Source: Desulfobacteraceae bacterium
GTDB lineage: Bacteria; Desulfobacterota; Desulfobacteria; Desulfobacterales; Desulfosarcinaceae
NCBI GenBank assembly: GCA_024230435.1
Contig: JAAERL010000215.1
Span: 1-34,552 of the forward strand
Reading direction: 5' to 3'
Length of the DNA stretch: 34,552 nucleotides
Below are positions 1 to 8,059 of this stretch, piece after piece; position 1 is the first letter of the stretch; each line of letters opens with the position of its first letter. The notes beneath the pieces are model-generated. The model made no database searches. It was not told the origin of the DNA and saw nothing but the letters and a program-made list of their open reading frames with translations. A program made the translations under genes and the position numbers.

Positions 1-95
1 CAAAGCCCGAATACGTTAAGTATGCAAACTTTGGCACGCCTTGAATACGAAAAAAAATCCTGCTCAATCTGGTATATTCTTTTCCGCCAATCGCC
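1..95 (+). repeat. foldback element family 1, copy 1 (cut by window edge)
   Basis: These bases match, in reverse complement, bases 12411-12505 of the complete copy at 12411-12567; by eye the match is perfect. The segment runs from the centre of the element (AATACGTTAAGTATGCAAA) to its right end AATCGCC and is followed by TTA. The left half lies outside the window. The element is a long imperfect palindrome without a coding frame of its own. Confidence 0.9.
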
Positions 96-554
96 TTAGG
101 ATTGCAGGCAGGATCACAATCCTGAAGATCAGGCATGAGCCCGTGCGCGGATGCATGATTGGCCATCAGAGGTTATACAGGCCGATGCGATAACCAAGCC
201 CATTTTTTTGCATTCAGGAATTAAATTTGCTTTGCGAACCGATACATTGACATTCTATATATCGTTGACTATCATTATTTATATGAAACGTATTGGGATC
301 TGGTGCGATTAAGGTATTCACCAAAGGCCCAATTATTTTGGCTTCAATACTCAAGTTATATACTATCGCTTACCCTTATTGTTTTGTTGTATTCGATACT
401 TGGTGTTTATTGTTTATTAATGAATGCATCGTGTGCTTTATCTTGAATATACCAAACTGCCGTTCAACTCCCTGATTTTGTTGCATCTGATTTTATAGTA
501 TTTTAAATCCGGGAAGTTCAACCCGGGAAACAATAACTGGGAAGGAGGTCTATC
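96..554. other. intergenic stretch, no convincing gene
   Basis: No gene is supported here. Three things are visible. AGGATTG and CAATCCT form an inverted repeat at 98-124. A sequence starting AGGATTGCAGG (98) resembles 14358 onwards. A TTGACA (247-252), a 17-bp spacer and TATCAT (270-275) form a fair sigma-70-like promoter facing the small gene at 555, about 280 bases away. A 53-codon frame from ATG 151 to a stop at 310-312 has no ribosome binding site and is not called. Confidence 0.4.
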
Positions 555-749
555 ATGAAATTCCAGGATTTATTTGTTCCCAGGTGGCAAAATTCTAGTC
601 CCTCAGTTCGCGCAAAGTCTGTCGCCAAGCTCAAAGATGTCGATCTTTTAGAGCAGATTTACGAAAACGACGATTCCGAGGTCGTACGTGATATGGCCAG
701 CGCGCGTATGGCTTCATTGAAAGAAGAAGAAGAAGGCGAAAAGATTTAA
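555..749 (+). CDS. small HEAT-repeat-like protein
   Basis: This 64-residue protein has a strong ribosome binding site (GGAAGGAGG, about 6 bases before the ATG), so it is probably translated. The central part, VRAKSVAKLKDVDLLEQIY followed by NDDSEVVRDMASARM, has the two-helix pattern of HEAT/PBS-lyase-type repeats: a helix with LLEQI, an acidic turn, then VRxxAxxxM. The C-terminus is very acidic (KEEEEGEK). It lacks a signal peptide and membrane segment, so it should be cytosolic. One to one-and-a-half repeats is too little to form a solenoid, so a protein-interaction or regulatory role is only a guess. It stands alone, convergent with the metallo-hydrolase gene. Translation looks likely; function is unknown. 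Confidence 0.7.
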   Translation: MKFQDLFVPRWQNSSPSVRAKSVAKLKDVDLLEQIYENDDSEVVRDMASARMASLKEEEEGEKI

Positions 750-831
750 TTTATTTATAAAAAATGAGTAATTGAAGCGGGTTTGATTCTGATTTTAGCA
801 TCATTAAAACAGACACTGCATCTGTAAAGGT

Positions 832-895
832 GATGTGCGGCTCAAAATTTGCCGCACATCGGCAAACGGTGCTTTAGCGATCACAACGCTAAAGC
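832..895. terminator. two back-to-back hairpins between convergent genes
   Basis: The first hairpin has a perfect 10-bp stem (GATGTGCGGC 832-841, GCCGCACATC 851-860). The second has a perfect 9-bp stem (GCTTTAGCG 871-879, CGCTAAAGC 887-895). They lie between the ends of the small gene at 555-749 and the minus-strand gene that stops at 897. Neither has a clear T-run, so they may act as transcript-end stabilisers instead of classical intrinsic terminators. Confidence 0.55.
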
Positions 896-896
896 T

Positions 897-2471
897 TCAA
901 ACAATCCAGGTCTGCCCTAACATGGGCACGCTTGCGTCATAACCATTATCGCGCAAAAGTCCGGCAAAAGCAGTGCTTTGCTCTTCTTCTCCATGCACCA
1001 CTGCGATTTTTTTGATTTTCAGGCCCGAATTTTTGAGAAATTCCAGCATTTCATTTTTATCCGCATGGGCGGAAAATCCGCCAATTTTTACCACTTTCGC
1101 CTTGAGGGGGTATTCTTTATTAAGTATTTTTACCACCGGCGGATTTCCGGAATATCCGTTTCCAGCATACGCTTGACCCCGATCAAGAATGCGGCGTCCA
1201 AGGGTATGTTGGGCCATGAATCCGGCGATTAAGATCGTGTTTTTAGGGTTGTGGATTTTATAGCGCAAATGATGAAGGATGCGTCCGGCCTCACACATTC
1301 CCGAAGCGGATATAACAATGTGGGGACGTGTTTCACGCATCAGGGCCATAGAGTCTTCTACGGATTTGGTGAAATTTACCTGTTTGAAATCAAATGGGTT
1401 TTTACCGTTTCTGAGGAAAGTATCGTGGGTTTCACGGTCATAGACTTCAGGATGTTCTGCAAAAACCTTGGTGATATTCGTAGCTAATGGGCTATCCACC
1501 CAAACCGGTACGCGTTTGACCGCGCCTTCATCGTAAAGTTCATGGATGACATAGAGCAGTTCCTGGGTGCGGCCGTAGGCAAATGCGGGTATCAATAAAC
1601 AGCCGCCACGATCAAAGGTTTCATTCAATACTTTTTTAAGCCTGGGTTTAAGGTCCACTACGGGCTCGTGTTCGCGGTCGCCATAAGTGCTCTCCATGAT
1701 CAAAAGATCGACATTTTTATCCGGTTCTTCAAAATTCCGGGCCGGGTCCCGAAGGATGGGTTTGTCGAATCTGCCCAGGTCGCCTGTATAAACAACGTTC
1801 TTGGTCTTTCCATTGGCCGTATGGCGGATCATGCTTATAGCCGAGCCCAGGATATGTCCGGCCTCATAGAAAGTTACGCTCAGATTCTGACCGATGGTGG
1901 TGGTATGGCGATAGGGGATGCCATCTATCCGGTTCAGGGTCTGTTGCGCATCCTGTGCTGTATAAAGCGGCTCTACACCAGATAAATTGTAGAGTTTGAT
2001 CAATTCCCCGATGACCTTTTCATTGAGATGATAGTTGTTTTTTTTTAACATTTTTTTAAGGTCTTCATATTTGCGCTTGCTGATGTTTTTGCCTTTGATG
2101 CGGTTAGGTTTGGATAGTGCGCCGCGAACGGTTTTATAGTTAAGGTATGAGGCGTCCTGCTCCTGGATATGGGCCGAGTCCGCCAGCAGGTAAGCGCAAG
2201 CGTCGGCCGTGGCCCGGGTGCAGATGATCCGGCCGTTAAATCCATTTTTTGCCAGCAAAGGCAAGCGGCCGGAGTGATCGATATGAGCGTGTGAAAGAAT
2301 CACATTGGTGACAATGGCCGGGTCAAAAGGCATAACCCGGTTTTTTTCAGCCGCCTCTTTGCGCCGGCCCTGGTGCATACCGCAATCCAGCAGAATGTGG
2401 TTTTTGCCGGCGCTGATCAGATGCATTGAACCGGTCACTTGCCTGACTGCTCCATGAAAAGTAATGTGCAT
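897..2471 (-). CDS. MBL-fold beta-CASP RNA-processing metallo-hydrolase
   Basis: A 524-residue two-metal hydrolase of the CPSF73/YSH1-like group, presumably an RNA nuclease. The metallo-beta-lactamase motifs are present in order: HAHIDH at 61-66, GHILGS with H206, and YTGDLGR with D231. The beta-CASP insertion follows, starting with MESTYGDREH near 259 and continuing with a conserved ISASGMCEAGRILHHL block and a C-terminal GFSAHADKNEML...VVHGEEEQ block that carries the last metal ligands. Length and all signature motifs are normal, so it should be active. It has no signal peptide. The ATG at 2471 begins directly with the first beta strand (MHITFHGAVRQVTGS), as in homologues. It stands apart from the RNA-maturation cluster upstream, with a small foldback repeat in the gap. 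The natural substrate cannot be told from sequence. Confidence 0.93.
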   Translation of the reverse strand: MHITFHGAVRQVTGSMHLISAGKNHILLDCGMHQGRRKEAAEKNRVMPFDPAIVTNVILSHAHIDHSGRLPLLAKNGFNGRIICTRATADACAYLLADSAHIQEQDASYLNYKTVRGALSKPNRIKGKNISKRKYEDLKKMLKKNNYHLNEKVIGELIKLYNLSGVEPLYTAQDAQQTLNRIDGIPYRHTTTIGQNLSVTFYEAGHILGSAISMIRHTANGKTKNVVYTGDLGRFDKPILRDPARNFEEPDKNVDLLIMESTYGDREHEPVVDLKPRLKKVLNETFDRGGCLLIPAFAYGRTQELLYVIHELYDEGAVKRVPVWVDSPLATNITKVFAEHPEVYDRETHDTFLRNGKNPFDFKQVNFTKSVEDSMALMRETRPHIVISASGMCEAGRILHHLRYKIHNPKNTILIAGFMAQHTLGRRILDRGQAYAGNGYSGNPPVVKILNKEYPLKAKVVKIGGFSAHADKNEMLEFLKNSGLKIKKIAVVHGEEEQSTAFAGLLRDNGYDASVPMLGQTWIV

Positions 2472-2537
2472 GCGAAGTCCTTTCTATTTGTCATCAAGTT
2501 TAGGAATGTTTGTCTTTTGCATTAATTCAAATTAGTA

Positions 2538-2601
2538 AGAGCTTGTTTGGGAAATAGAAAATTTAGCGGAAAACCGATTTAATAATTGCCAAACAGGCTC
2601 T
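2538..2601. repeat. foldback element family 2, copy A (short form)
   Basis: Outer arms AGAGCTTGTTTGG (2538-2550) and CCAAACAGGCTCT (2589-2601) pair at 12 of 13 positions. The inner parts GAAAATTTAGCG and CGATTTAATAATT also pair loosely around a short loop. The same end sequences recur at 18506-18653 with about 85 extra internal bases. The stop codon of the neighbouring minus-strand gene (CTA on the plus strand, 2600-2602) overlaps the right arm. Confidence 0.75.
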
Positions 2602-3211
2602 ATGAGCGCAGCGTTGGATTCAGATGCCACTGGATGGCATGCTTGTCTGAAGTCAGGGATACTATATGATTGTTATCAACCCAATGTTGCTCCACGCGCC
2701 AGGTGGTTTTTTTATAAGCCACCTTCATGCGGAGATCATCTGTTATTTCAGAAATCAAACAATGGGAAAGACCGGTCAATCCCACACCCGCGGCTTTTAA
2801 AACAGCTTCCTTTGCAGTCCAGTAACGCATAAACATGCTGTCATCCACCAAGGGAGCCAAAAACCATTCTTCGGGGCGAGCCAAGCGCTTATAAAGGCCT
2901 TGTGAAAAGTTTTTCCGGGCTTCTATGTCGATGCCCACAGGGGCTATATGGGCAATGGCGGCAACATAGGTATTTTTGTGGGTTAATGACCAGAATATGC
3001 CGTTGATGGGTTCAGGGGCGCCGGATTCATCCTTTTTTAATTCGCCAAGCTCTAAACCGGCGTATTGGGCGGAATAGGCAAGCGCACACCGGGCCAATTT
3101 TCGTAAATTGCTCACCTTTTGGCGGCCGGTGAGTTTTTGCTGATCCTCCGGGACCTTAATAACAACCGGATGTATGCGGGGTGCTGGTGAATTCAATCGC
3201 TGACGTTCCAA
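2600..3211 (-). CDS. 4'-phosphopantetheinyl transferase (Sfp/AcpT-like)
   Basis: This enzyme moves the 4'-phosphopantetheine arm from coenzyme A to a conserved serine of acyl or peptidyl carrier proteins. The family signatures are clear: GIDIE at 93-97 and WTAKEA at 131-136, supplying the magnesium ligands Asp95, Glu97 and Glu135. At 203 residues it is slightly short for the group. No in-frame ATG exists before an upstream stop, so the start is TTG at 3211, 18 bases after the rsmI stop on the same strand. It is therefore the last gene of the RNA-maturation run. The stop codon lies in the arm of a foldback repeat, so the C-terminus may have been trimmed or altered. Its carrier-protein partner is not in the window. 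Confidence 0.88.
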   Translation of the reverse strand: MERQRLNSPAPRIHPVVIKVPEDQQKLTGRQKVSNLRKLARCALAYSAQYAGLELGELKKDESGAPEPINGIFWSLTHKNTYVAAIAHIAPVGIDIEARKNFSQGLYKRLARPEEWFLAPLVDDSMFMRYWTAKEAVLKAAGVGLTGLSHCLISEITDDLRMKVAYKKTTWRVEQHWVDNNHIVSLTSDKHAIQWHLNPTLRS

Positions 3212-3229
3212 TCCATTCGCATTCCTAAG

Positions 3230-4129
3230 TTACTGTGCTTTTTTAATCTTTATTAGCATATCATAAATAGTGTTGCGTTTCAGCCCATATTCTAAAGCGA
3301 TTTGCTTGGCAATTTGACCAATGGGAAGATCCGTTTCGGCCAGCTTTTGCTCCAGAATCTTTTCCAGCTCTTGTTGATCCGGACCTGTTTGATAAGTTTC
3401 AGGCCCAACGAGAAGGGTGCATTCGCCCTTTAGCGATACGCGTTGGCAAAATTGCTCAATCAATGCCGATAGACTGTCTTGGACAAACTCTTCATATGTT
3501 TTCGTCATTTCCCGGCATACCACTGCCGGGCGGTCGCCAAATATGGATCGCAATTCATCCATAAATTCGATTAAACGCCGCGGGGACTGGTAGAAAATCA
3601 AGGTGCCCTGGTAAGCGGACAGTTCTTTGAGCTGTTGAATCCGCTTGTTTTTTTTGCGTTGCGGAAAGCCTACAAAGGTGAATTGATCCGTGGCCATCCC
3701 CGAAGCAGATAAAGCGGTGACAGCGGCTGAAACTCCCGGAATGGGCACTACGCAAAGCCCCTGTTTCCTGGCTTGATGCACCAGCCGGTACCCTGGATCG
3801 GATACTGATGGGGTTCCGGCATCGGAGACCAGTGCAATATGATCGCCTTGCCTGATGCGCTGGATAAGTTCCGGGGTGCGTTGCGCTTCATTGTGTTCAT
3901 GGTAAGAGATGAGTTGATTGGAAATGTTATGGGCGGTCAGCAACCGCCGGGTACGGCGTGTATCTTCGGCTGCTATCAGGTCGGCTTGTGTAAGGATTTT
4001 CAGGGCCCGCAGGGTAATGTCTTCCAAGTTGCCGATGGGAGTGGCAACCACAAACAGGCATCCTTGCTCCTGGTCTTTTATGGCTGGTTCAGGGGTAGAC
4101 GGCATCGAAAGCATTTGTAATAAGCTCAC
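3230..4129 (-). CDS. rsmI: 16S rRNA (cytidine-1402-2'-O)-methyltransferase
   Basis: RsmI places the 2'-O-methyl on C1402 in the decoding centre of 16S rRNA. The tetrapyrrole-methylase-type fold shows the expected blocks: LFVVATPIGNLEDITLRAL near the N-terminus, AAEDTRRTRRLL, VSDAGTPSVSDPG and IPGVSAAVTALSASG. The C-terminus is a small helix-rich extension ending LKRNTIYDMLIKIKKAQ. At 299 residues it is of normal size. The reading frame opens at GTG 4129 inside yraN; in-frame ATGs at 4114 and 4105 are equally plausible starts because the conserved part begins only at about residue 25. The overlap with yraN implies coupled translation. Confidence 0.94.
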   Translation of the reverse strand: MSLLQMLSMPSTPEPAIKDQEQGCLFVVATPIGNLEDITLRALKILTQADLIAAEDTRRTRRLLTAHNISNQLISYHEHNEAQRTPELIQRIRQGDHIALVSDAGTPSVSDPGYRLVHQARKQGLCVVPIPGVSAAVTALSASGMATDQFTFVGFPQRKKNKRIQQLKELSAYQGTLIFYQSPRRLIEFMDELRSIFGDRPAVVCREMTKTYEEFVQDSLSALIEQFCQRVSLKGECTLLVGPETYQTGPDQQELEKILEQKLAETDLPIGQIAKQIALEYGLKRNTIYDMLIKIKKAQ

Positions 4130-4460
4130 TTTCTACATGGCCGCCGGATGTTACCAGTGAAACAACGTCAAAGCGGGCCTTGGCCTTGGTTTTGCGTTGA
4201 TGTTTTAAATAGTATAGAGCGGATAACGTGAGTTTTCTTTTTTTTGCGGCCGTAATGGCGTATTTCGGACTGCCGTATGCATTGCTGCGGCGGGCCTTGA
4301 CCTCCACGAAAACAATGGTGTCCTTGTGCCTGGCGATGATGTCGATTTCACCTGCCTTTGTACGGTAATTGCGTTCGATGATGGCGTACCCGTTTTTTTT
4401 TAACAGGCAGGCCGCCAAATCCTCGCTGCTCTGGCCGAATTGATGGATTTCATTGGTCAT
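4089..4460 (-). CDS. yraN: YraN family (UPF0102) putative endonuclease
   Basis: A 123-residue protein with a restriction-endonuclease-like fold. Visible motifs are GxxSEDLAACLLKKNGY, then AGEIDIIARHKDTIVFVEVKARR, which holds the acidic E...D...EVK catalytic pattern typical of Holliday-junction-resolvase-like nucleases. The cellular role of the family is not firmly settled. It overlaps rnhB by 11 bases and rsmI by about 40 bases, a tight operon arrangement that is common for this gene set. Length is typical and no defect is seen. Confidence 0.92.
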   Translation of the reverse strand: MTNEIHQFGQSSEDLAACLLKKNGYAIIERNYRTKAGEIDIIARHKDTIVFVEVKARRSNAYGSPKYAITAAKKRKLTLSALYYLKHQRKTKAKARFDVVSLVTSGGHVESELITNAFDAVYP

Positions 4461-5106
4461 GGCATTCGGATTCCGGTTCCGGTATCATCATTTTGCCCGG
4501 GGGCAGGTATTCCCGTACGCCTTTAAAACTGCGGCGGTGGATCAGGCATGGACCGTAAATTGAAAGGGCGGATTTATGAGCTTTGGTCGGATAACCTTTG
4601 TGCCGCTCGAATCCGAATTCAGGAAAATCTTCATGGTATCGCAGCATAAGGCTGTCTCTGGTGACTTTGGCTACAATAGATGCCGCGGCAATGCTAACCG
4701 CGCGTGAGTCGCCTTTGATGAGCGCTTGTTGAGGTATCCGGGACGCAATTTTAAATTTACCGTCAATGATCAGGTAGTCGGGCCGCGGAGACAGGTTTGA
4801 AACGGCTATAACCATAGAGAGCAGTGAAGCTTGCAAAATATTGATGCGATCAATTTCCAGTGCATCAACAATACCAATACCAATACAGCGGGCCTGTTCA
4901 TAAATGCGCTGAAAAAGGGTTTGCCTTTGCCGTTGGGTCAGCTTTTTGGAATCCGTAATCCCGTGGCTGTCAAAATCCGGAGGCAGAACCACGGCAGCAG
5001 ATATAACAGGGCCGGCCAATGGCCCGCGGCCGGCCTCATCAACACCTGCAACAGTAGAGTAACCCTGGTCAGTCAGCGATTTTTCAAACGCCCATAGGTC
5101 CGCCAT
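4450..5106 (-). CDS. rnhB: ribonuclease HII
   Basis: RNase HII cuts RNA in RNA-DNA hybrids and at single ribonucleotides in DNA. The N-terminal signature VAGVDEAGRGPLAGPV carries the first Asp-Glu pair. A further catalytic Asp lies in YLIIDGKFKI, and the conserved AAASIVAKVTRD and HKGYPTKAH blocks follow. The 218 residues match the family. It lies 11 bases after the rplS stop and overlaps yraN, consistent with one transcript from ffh downward. Confidence 0.96.
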   Translation of the reverse strand: MADLWAFEKSLTDQGYSTVAGVDEAGRGPLAGPVISAAVVLPPDFDSHGITDSKKLTQRQRQTLFQRIYEQARCIGIGIVDALEIDRINILQASLLSMVIAVSNLSPRPDYLIIDGKFKIASRIPQQALIKGDSRAVSIAAASIVAKVTRDSLMLRYHEDFPEFGFERHKGYPTKAHKSALSIYGPCLIHRRSFKGVREYLPPGKMMIPEPESECHDQ

Positions 5107-5117
5107 GGTATTTATGC

Positions 5118-5465
5118 TTAGTTAAAACGTTTTTCACGGATACGGGCCGCTTTACCGCGTAATTTGCGCAAGTAGTAGATCTTGGCCCGGCGTACGCGTC
5201 CCCTGGTTATAATCTCAACCCGGTCAATGATTGGGCTATGGGTCGGGAAAATACGCTCAACGCCTACACCATAAGACACTTTTCGCACAGTAAAGGTCGC
5301 GTTGACGCCCCCTTTTCGTTTTGAGATAACCACACCCTGAAAAATCTGAATTCGCTCCTTGTCGCCTTCTTTGATTTTAACATGCACTTTTACAGTATCA
5401 CCCGGTGAGAAATCGGGCATATCAAGGCGTATCTGCTCTCTTTCCAATTGATTTATAACTTGCAT
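5118..5465 (-). CDS. rplS: 50S ribosomal protein L19
   Basis: L19 sits at the interface of the ribosomal subunits. The sequence is immediately recognisable: [27 protein letters not shown], then [19 protein letters not shown], and the basic C-terminus [23 protein letters not shown]. At 115 residues it has the normal length. It follows the RNA methyltransferase gene by 79 bases, with a GGGAGC-type Shine-Dalgarno before the ATG, and precedes rnhB. Its place downstream of trmD is the standard bacterial arrangement. Confidence 0.98.
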   Translation of the reverse strand: MQVINQLEREQIRLDMPDFSPGDTVKVHVKIKEGDKERIQIFQGVVISKRKGGVNATFTVRKVSYGVGVERIFPTHSPIIDRVEIITRGRVRRAKIYYLRKLRGKAARIREKRFN

Positions 5466-5544
5466 GGTTCTGCTGCTCCCTTCTTAACTATCATATATTG
5501 TAATTTTGTAATTTTGTAAGTTTAAATTTTTTATCATATCCGGG

Positions 5545-6129
5545 TTATATCCGGCAGGGGCTCAGAATCCGGTCCAGGATAATCGATGCCGCGGACCGGA
5601 CAGCCAGATGATTATATTCACTGTCGCCTTGTATAGGGCTTAAACGATGATCGGCCTGCTCAATGATTTCGGGAGCCAGCCCCCAAGCTGTCCCAAAGAG
5701 CAATAATACAGGTTTATCACCGGCACAAAACTCTCTGAGTTCAGTATAGCTCAGATTTTTGGTTGACATCCGGGCACTGGTCACAACCGTCAGTGGGGCC
5801 TGCCCGTATTTTTGGGTCACATCCGCAATGGTTTTTTTCAATGACGGCTCAAGCCGGATCAATGACAGAGCAGCCCGGCGATCCGGGTTGTATTTGGCGC
5901 CCGCCCCTGTATCCCAGTGTTCTAAAATGCGTTGAACCAGATCCTGTTGATCCGTCAGCGGCGTAATCACATAAAAACCGCTGATACCAAATGTTTTGCC
6001 AGCCCTGGCAATGTCGTGCAGATCCAGAGCTGTCACGGCGGCTGAAACGGCTTGTCCGTTTTTATCAACCACCGGATGATGGATTAGTCCCACGAAGACG
6101 TTGCTGTTTAATGATTCTTTCAATTTCAA
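5545..6129 (-). CDS. putative SAM-dependent RNA methyltransferase (Methyltrn_RNA_4 type)
   Basis: A SPOUT-like RNA methyltransferase found next to trmD in many Desulfobacterota and related bacteria. Recognisable parts are VGLIHHPVVDKNGQ, ALDLHDIARAGKTFGISGFYVITPL, and the C-terminal cofactor region VLLLFGTAWGLAPEIIEQAD...YNHLAVRSAASIILDR. The target RNA is not known to me. The open frame begins at TTG 6129 inside trmD, a 65-base overlap. Relatives usually begin just before the VGLIHHPV strand, so a GTG at 6093 is a credible alternative start that would shorten the overlap. No frameshift is seen. Confidence 0.85.
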   Translation of the reverse strand: MKLKESLNSNVFVGLIHHPVVDKNGQAVSAAVTALDLHDIARAGKTFGISGFYVITPLTDQQDLVQRILEHWDTGAGAKYNPDRRAALSLIRLEPSLKKTIADVTQKYGQAPLTVVTSARMSTKNLSYTELREFCAGDKPVLLLFGTAWGLAPEIIEQADHRLSPIQGDSEYNHLAVRSAASIILDRILSPCRI

Positions 6130-6850
6130 AACGCCATTTATCTAACAATTGAATTTCTTTGTCACTCAGGCTCGATCCGGCAAGAAGGTCGGGCCGTTTT
6201 ACCAACGTGCGCATCAGAGAATCGGCCATTCTCCATTGGGCGATCATCTCATGGTGTCCCGACATTAGCACGCCGGGCACGGTACGTTCTTCAAACAGAG
6301 CAGGCCGTGTATAATGCGCGTGATCCAGCCGCGATTCTGAAAAAGAATCTTGAGCGGCTGAGTCTTCGTTGCCCAATGTTCCCGGAATCAGCCGGGTTAC
6401 AGAATCCATGACAACCATGGCGGGCAACTCGCCGCCGGTGAGCACATAATCGCCGATGGAAATTTCGATATCGGCAAACTGTTCACAAAAACGTTCGTCA
6501 ATTCCCTCATACCGTCCGCATACCAGAATTAAATCGTCTTCGGCCGCAAGGGCCATGGCGGTGTCCTGGTCAAAGGGCCGTCCCTGGGGTGAAAGCACGA
6601 TCACCGGGGCACAAGGGCTTGTCTGCTTTGCTTGCTTTACGGCGCCTGCCAGGGGCTCTGGTTTAAAAACCATGCCGCAGCCTCCGCCAAAGGGTCTGTC
6701 ATCGGTTACATGATGCCTGCCTTTGGCATGGTCGCGAATATTCAGGGCTTGAGCCCGAATGGTTTTATTTTCAATGGCCCGCCGCATGATGCCGTTTTCC
6801 CAGAAAGCCTTGAAAAGCTCGGGAAAAATAGTCAAAACGATGAAATTCAT
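6065..6850 (-). CDS. trmD: tRNA (guanine-37-N1)-methyltransferase
   Basis: TrmD makes m1G37 in tRNA, which prevents +1 frameshifting. The trefoil-knot SPOUT core is complete: NFIVLTIFPELF at the N-terminus, RPFGGGCGMVFKPEPL, VIVLSPQGRPFDQ, LVCGRYEGIDERF and SIGDYVLTGGELPAMVV. The C-terminal helical domain RPALFEERTVPGVLMSGHH binds the tRNA. At 261 residues it is at the long end of the family because of a short basic tail. The ATG overlaps the rimM stop by 4 bases (translational coupling), and the 3' end overlaps the RNA methyltransferase gene. Confidence 0.98.
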   Translation of the reverse strand: MNFIVLTIFPELFKAFWENGIMRRAIENKTIRAQALNIRDHAKGRHHVTDDRPFGGGCGMVFKPEPLAGAVKQAKQTSPCAPVIVLSPQGRPFDQDTAMALAAEDDLILVCGRYEGIDERFCEQFADIEISIGDYVLTGGELPAMVVMDSVTRLIPGTLGNEDSAAQDSFSESRLDHAHYTRPALFEERTVPGVLMSGHHEMIAQWRMADSLMRTLVKRPDLLAGSSLSDKEIQLLDKWRFEIERIIKQQRLRGTNPSSGG

Positions 6851-7371
6851 AGATCAACCAAGCCTTCAGGCAACTGTACCCGTATGCAAGACTTTTGATA
6901 ATCGATTTTAAGAACCACCGATGCAATAAACGGTACCAAAATTTCTTGCTCAGGACAGTGCTCCGGCGTTTTAACCACCAAAACATCATTCGCCCCTGTT
7001 GGGATGATGTTGCTTACTTTGCCAAGATCAGCGCCGTTTGTGTCAAAGATCGTCATTCCAATAAGATCGGCCCAATAATGGGTGTCTTCTTCAAGTTCCG
7101 GCAAATCGGATTTAGATATAAATAAACCGTATCCAATCAGCTCTTCGGCCTGGTTACGGGTCGAAATACCCTTTAGCGTCAGGCGAATTACATTTTTATA
7201 TGGCTGGGCCTTGATAATACTAAAATAAAGGGTGTTGCCGTCATTATCGATGAACATTATTTCAGGGCCCGGTGCAAAGCATTCCAGGGATTCGGCATAG
7301 TTGTATACTTTTACCGCTCCCCGTATGCCATGCGCACCGATGACCTTCCCGATTTGGATCAACTCGGGCAT
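6847..7371 (-). CDS. rimM: 16S rRNA processing / 30S maturation factor RimM
   Basis: RimM assists folding of the 3' domain of 16S rRNA around S19 during 30S assembly. The N-terminal RimM barrel starts IGKVIGAHGIRGAVKVYNYAES, and the PRC-like barrel has HYWADLIGMTIFD...GKVSNIIPTGANDVLVV and the C-terminal EILVPFIASVV block. At 174 residues it is typical. It follows khpA by 10 bases and overlaps trmD by 4, the usual rpsP-khpA-rimM-trmD order. Confidence 0.96.
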   Translation of the reverse strand: MPELIQIGKVIGAHGIRGAVKVYNYAESLECFAPGPEIMFIDNDGNTLYFSIIKAQPYKNVIRLTLKGISTRNQAEELIGYGLFISKSDLPELEEDTHYWADLIGMTIFDTNGADLGKVSNIIPTGANDVLVVKTPEHCPEQEILVPFIASVVLKIDYQKSCIRVQLPEGLVDL

Positions 7372-7381
7372 TTCACAATAA

Positions 7382-7612
7382 TTATTCTATAATTTCAAGG
7401 ACGGTTCGTTTTTTGACTTTGGCGGAAGCCGCACTCAAAAGCGTACGAATCGATCGCGCCGTTCGTCCTTGCCGGCCGATAATTTTGCCCAGGTCCTCTT
7501 TGGCTACCTTGAGCTCCAGTACAGATGTCTGATTCCCCGCAACTTCTGTAACTGAAACCTCGTCAGGTAAATCCACTAAAGCCTGTGCGATGAATTTGAT
7601 CAGATCTTTCAT
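7382..7612 (-). CDS. khpA: KH-domain RNA-binding protein
   Basis: A 76-residue single type-II KH domain protein (YlqC/KhpA family) that binds RNA, often together with KhpB/Jag. The GxxG loop is visible in [23 protein letters not shown], preceded by the conserved [15 protein letters not shown]. It lies between rpsP and rimM, the standard neighbourhood, and should be co-transcribed with them. A GGGGAAG ribosome binding site precedes the ATG. Confidence 0.94.
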   Translation of the reverse strand: MKDLIKFIAQALVDLPDEVSVTEVAGNQTSVLELKVAKEDLGKIIGRQGRTARSIRTLLSAASAKVKKRTVLEIIE

Positions 7613-7697
7613 AGCTTCCCCTTTAGGAACGAGGATATCTCATGTGATGCAATCTCCATCCCTTATGTGAGGCCCAAGTAAAGGTGTAGCCAAGCGA

Positions 7698-7955
7698 CTA
7701 AGACACCGGTTGGGCTAAGACACCTTCATGTTTCAGGATATTTTTAACCGTTACCGTAGGAATTGCGCCTTTTTCAAGCCAGTATTGAATCCGTTCTTTT
7801 TCCAGGCTGATTTGCGCCGGGTCATGCAATGGGTCGTAAGTTCCTATTTTTTCAAGAAATCTGCCATCACGTGGGCATTCAGAGTCCGCTACAACGATTC
7901 GGTAGAATGGCCGCTTTTTCGCACCATGTCTGGCCAATCTGATTTTTATTGCCAT
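7698..7955 (-). CDS. rpsP: 30S ribosomal protein S16
   Basis: S16 is an early-assembling 30S protein. The N-terminus [39 protein letters not shown] contains the family signature, and the rest ([20 protein letters not shown]) is equally typical. The 85-residue length is normal. GGAGAAGAAG precedes the ATG. It sits 104 bases after ffh, which leaves room for an internal promoter, although none is obvious. Confidence 0.98.
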   Translation of the reverse strand: MAIKIRLARHGAKKRPFYRIVVADSECPRDGRFLEKIGTYDPLHDPAQISLEKERIQYWLEKGAIPTVTVKNILKHEGVLAQPVS

Positions 7956-8059
7956 TAACTTCTTCTCCTTTGCCGGCCGTAAATTAAATTTTTTCAGGGG
8001 CGCCGCATGAGGTTTAAAATCTTCACGCTACGCTCCTGTTTGTTTCGGGCCGGTTTTTT

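Noticed and set aside
293-475. 60-codon plus-strand frame near the window start
   Set aside because: Hydrophobic, cysteine-rich random-looking product without a ribosome binding site; lies in AT-rich spacer.
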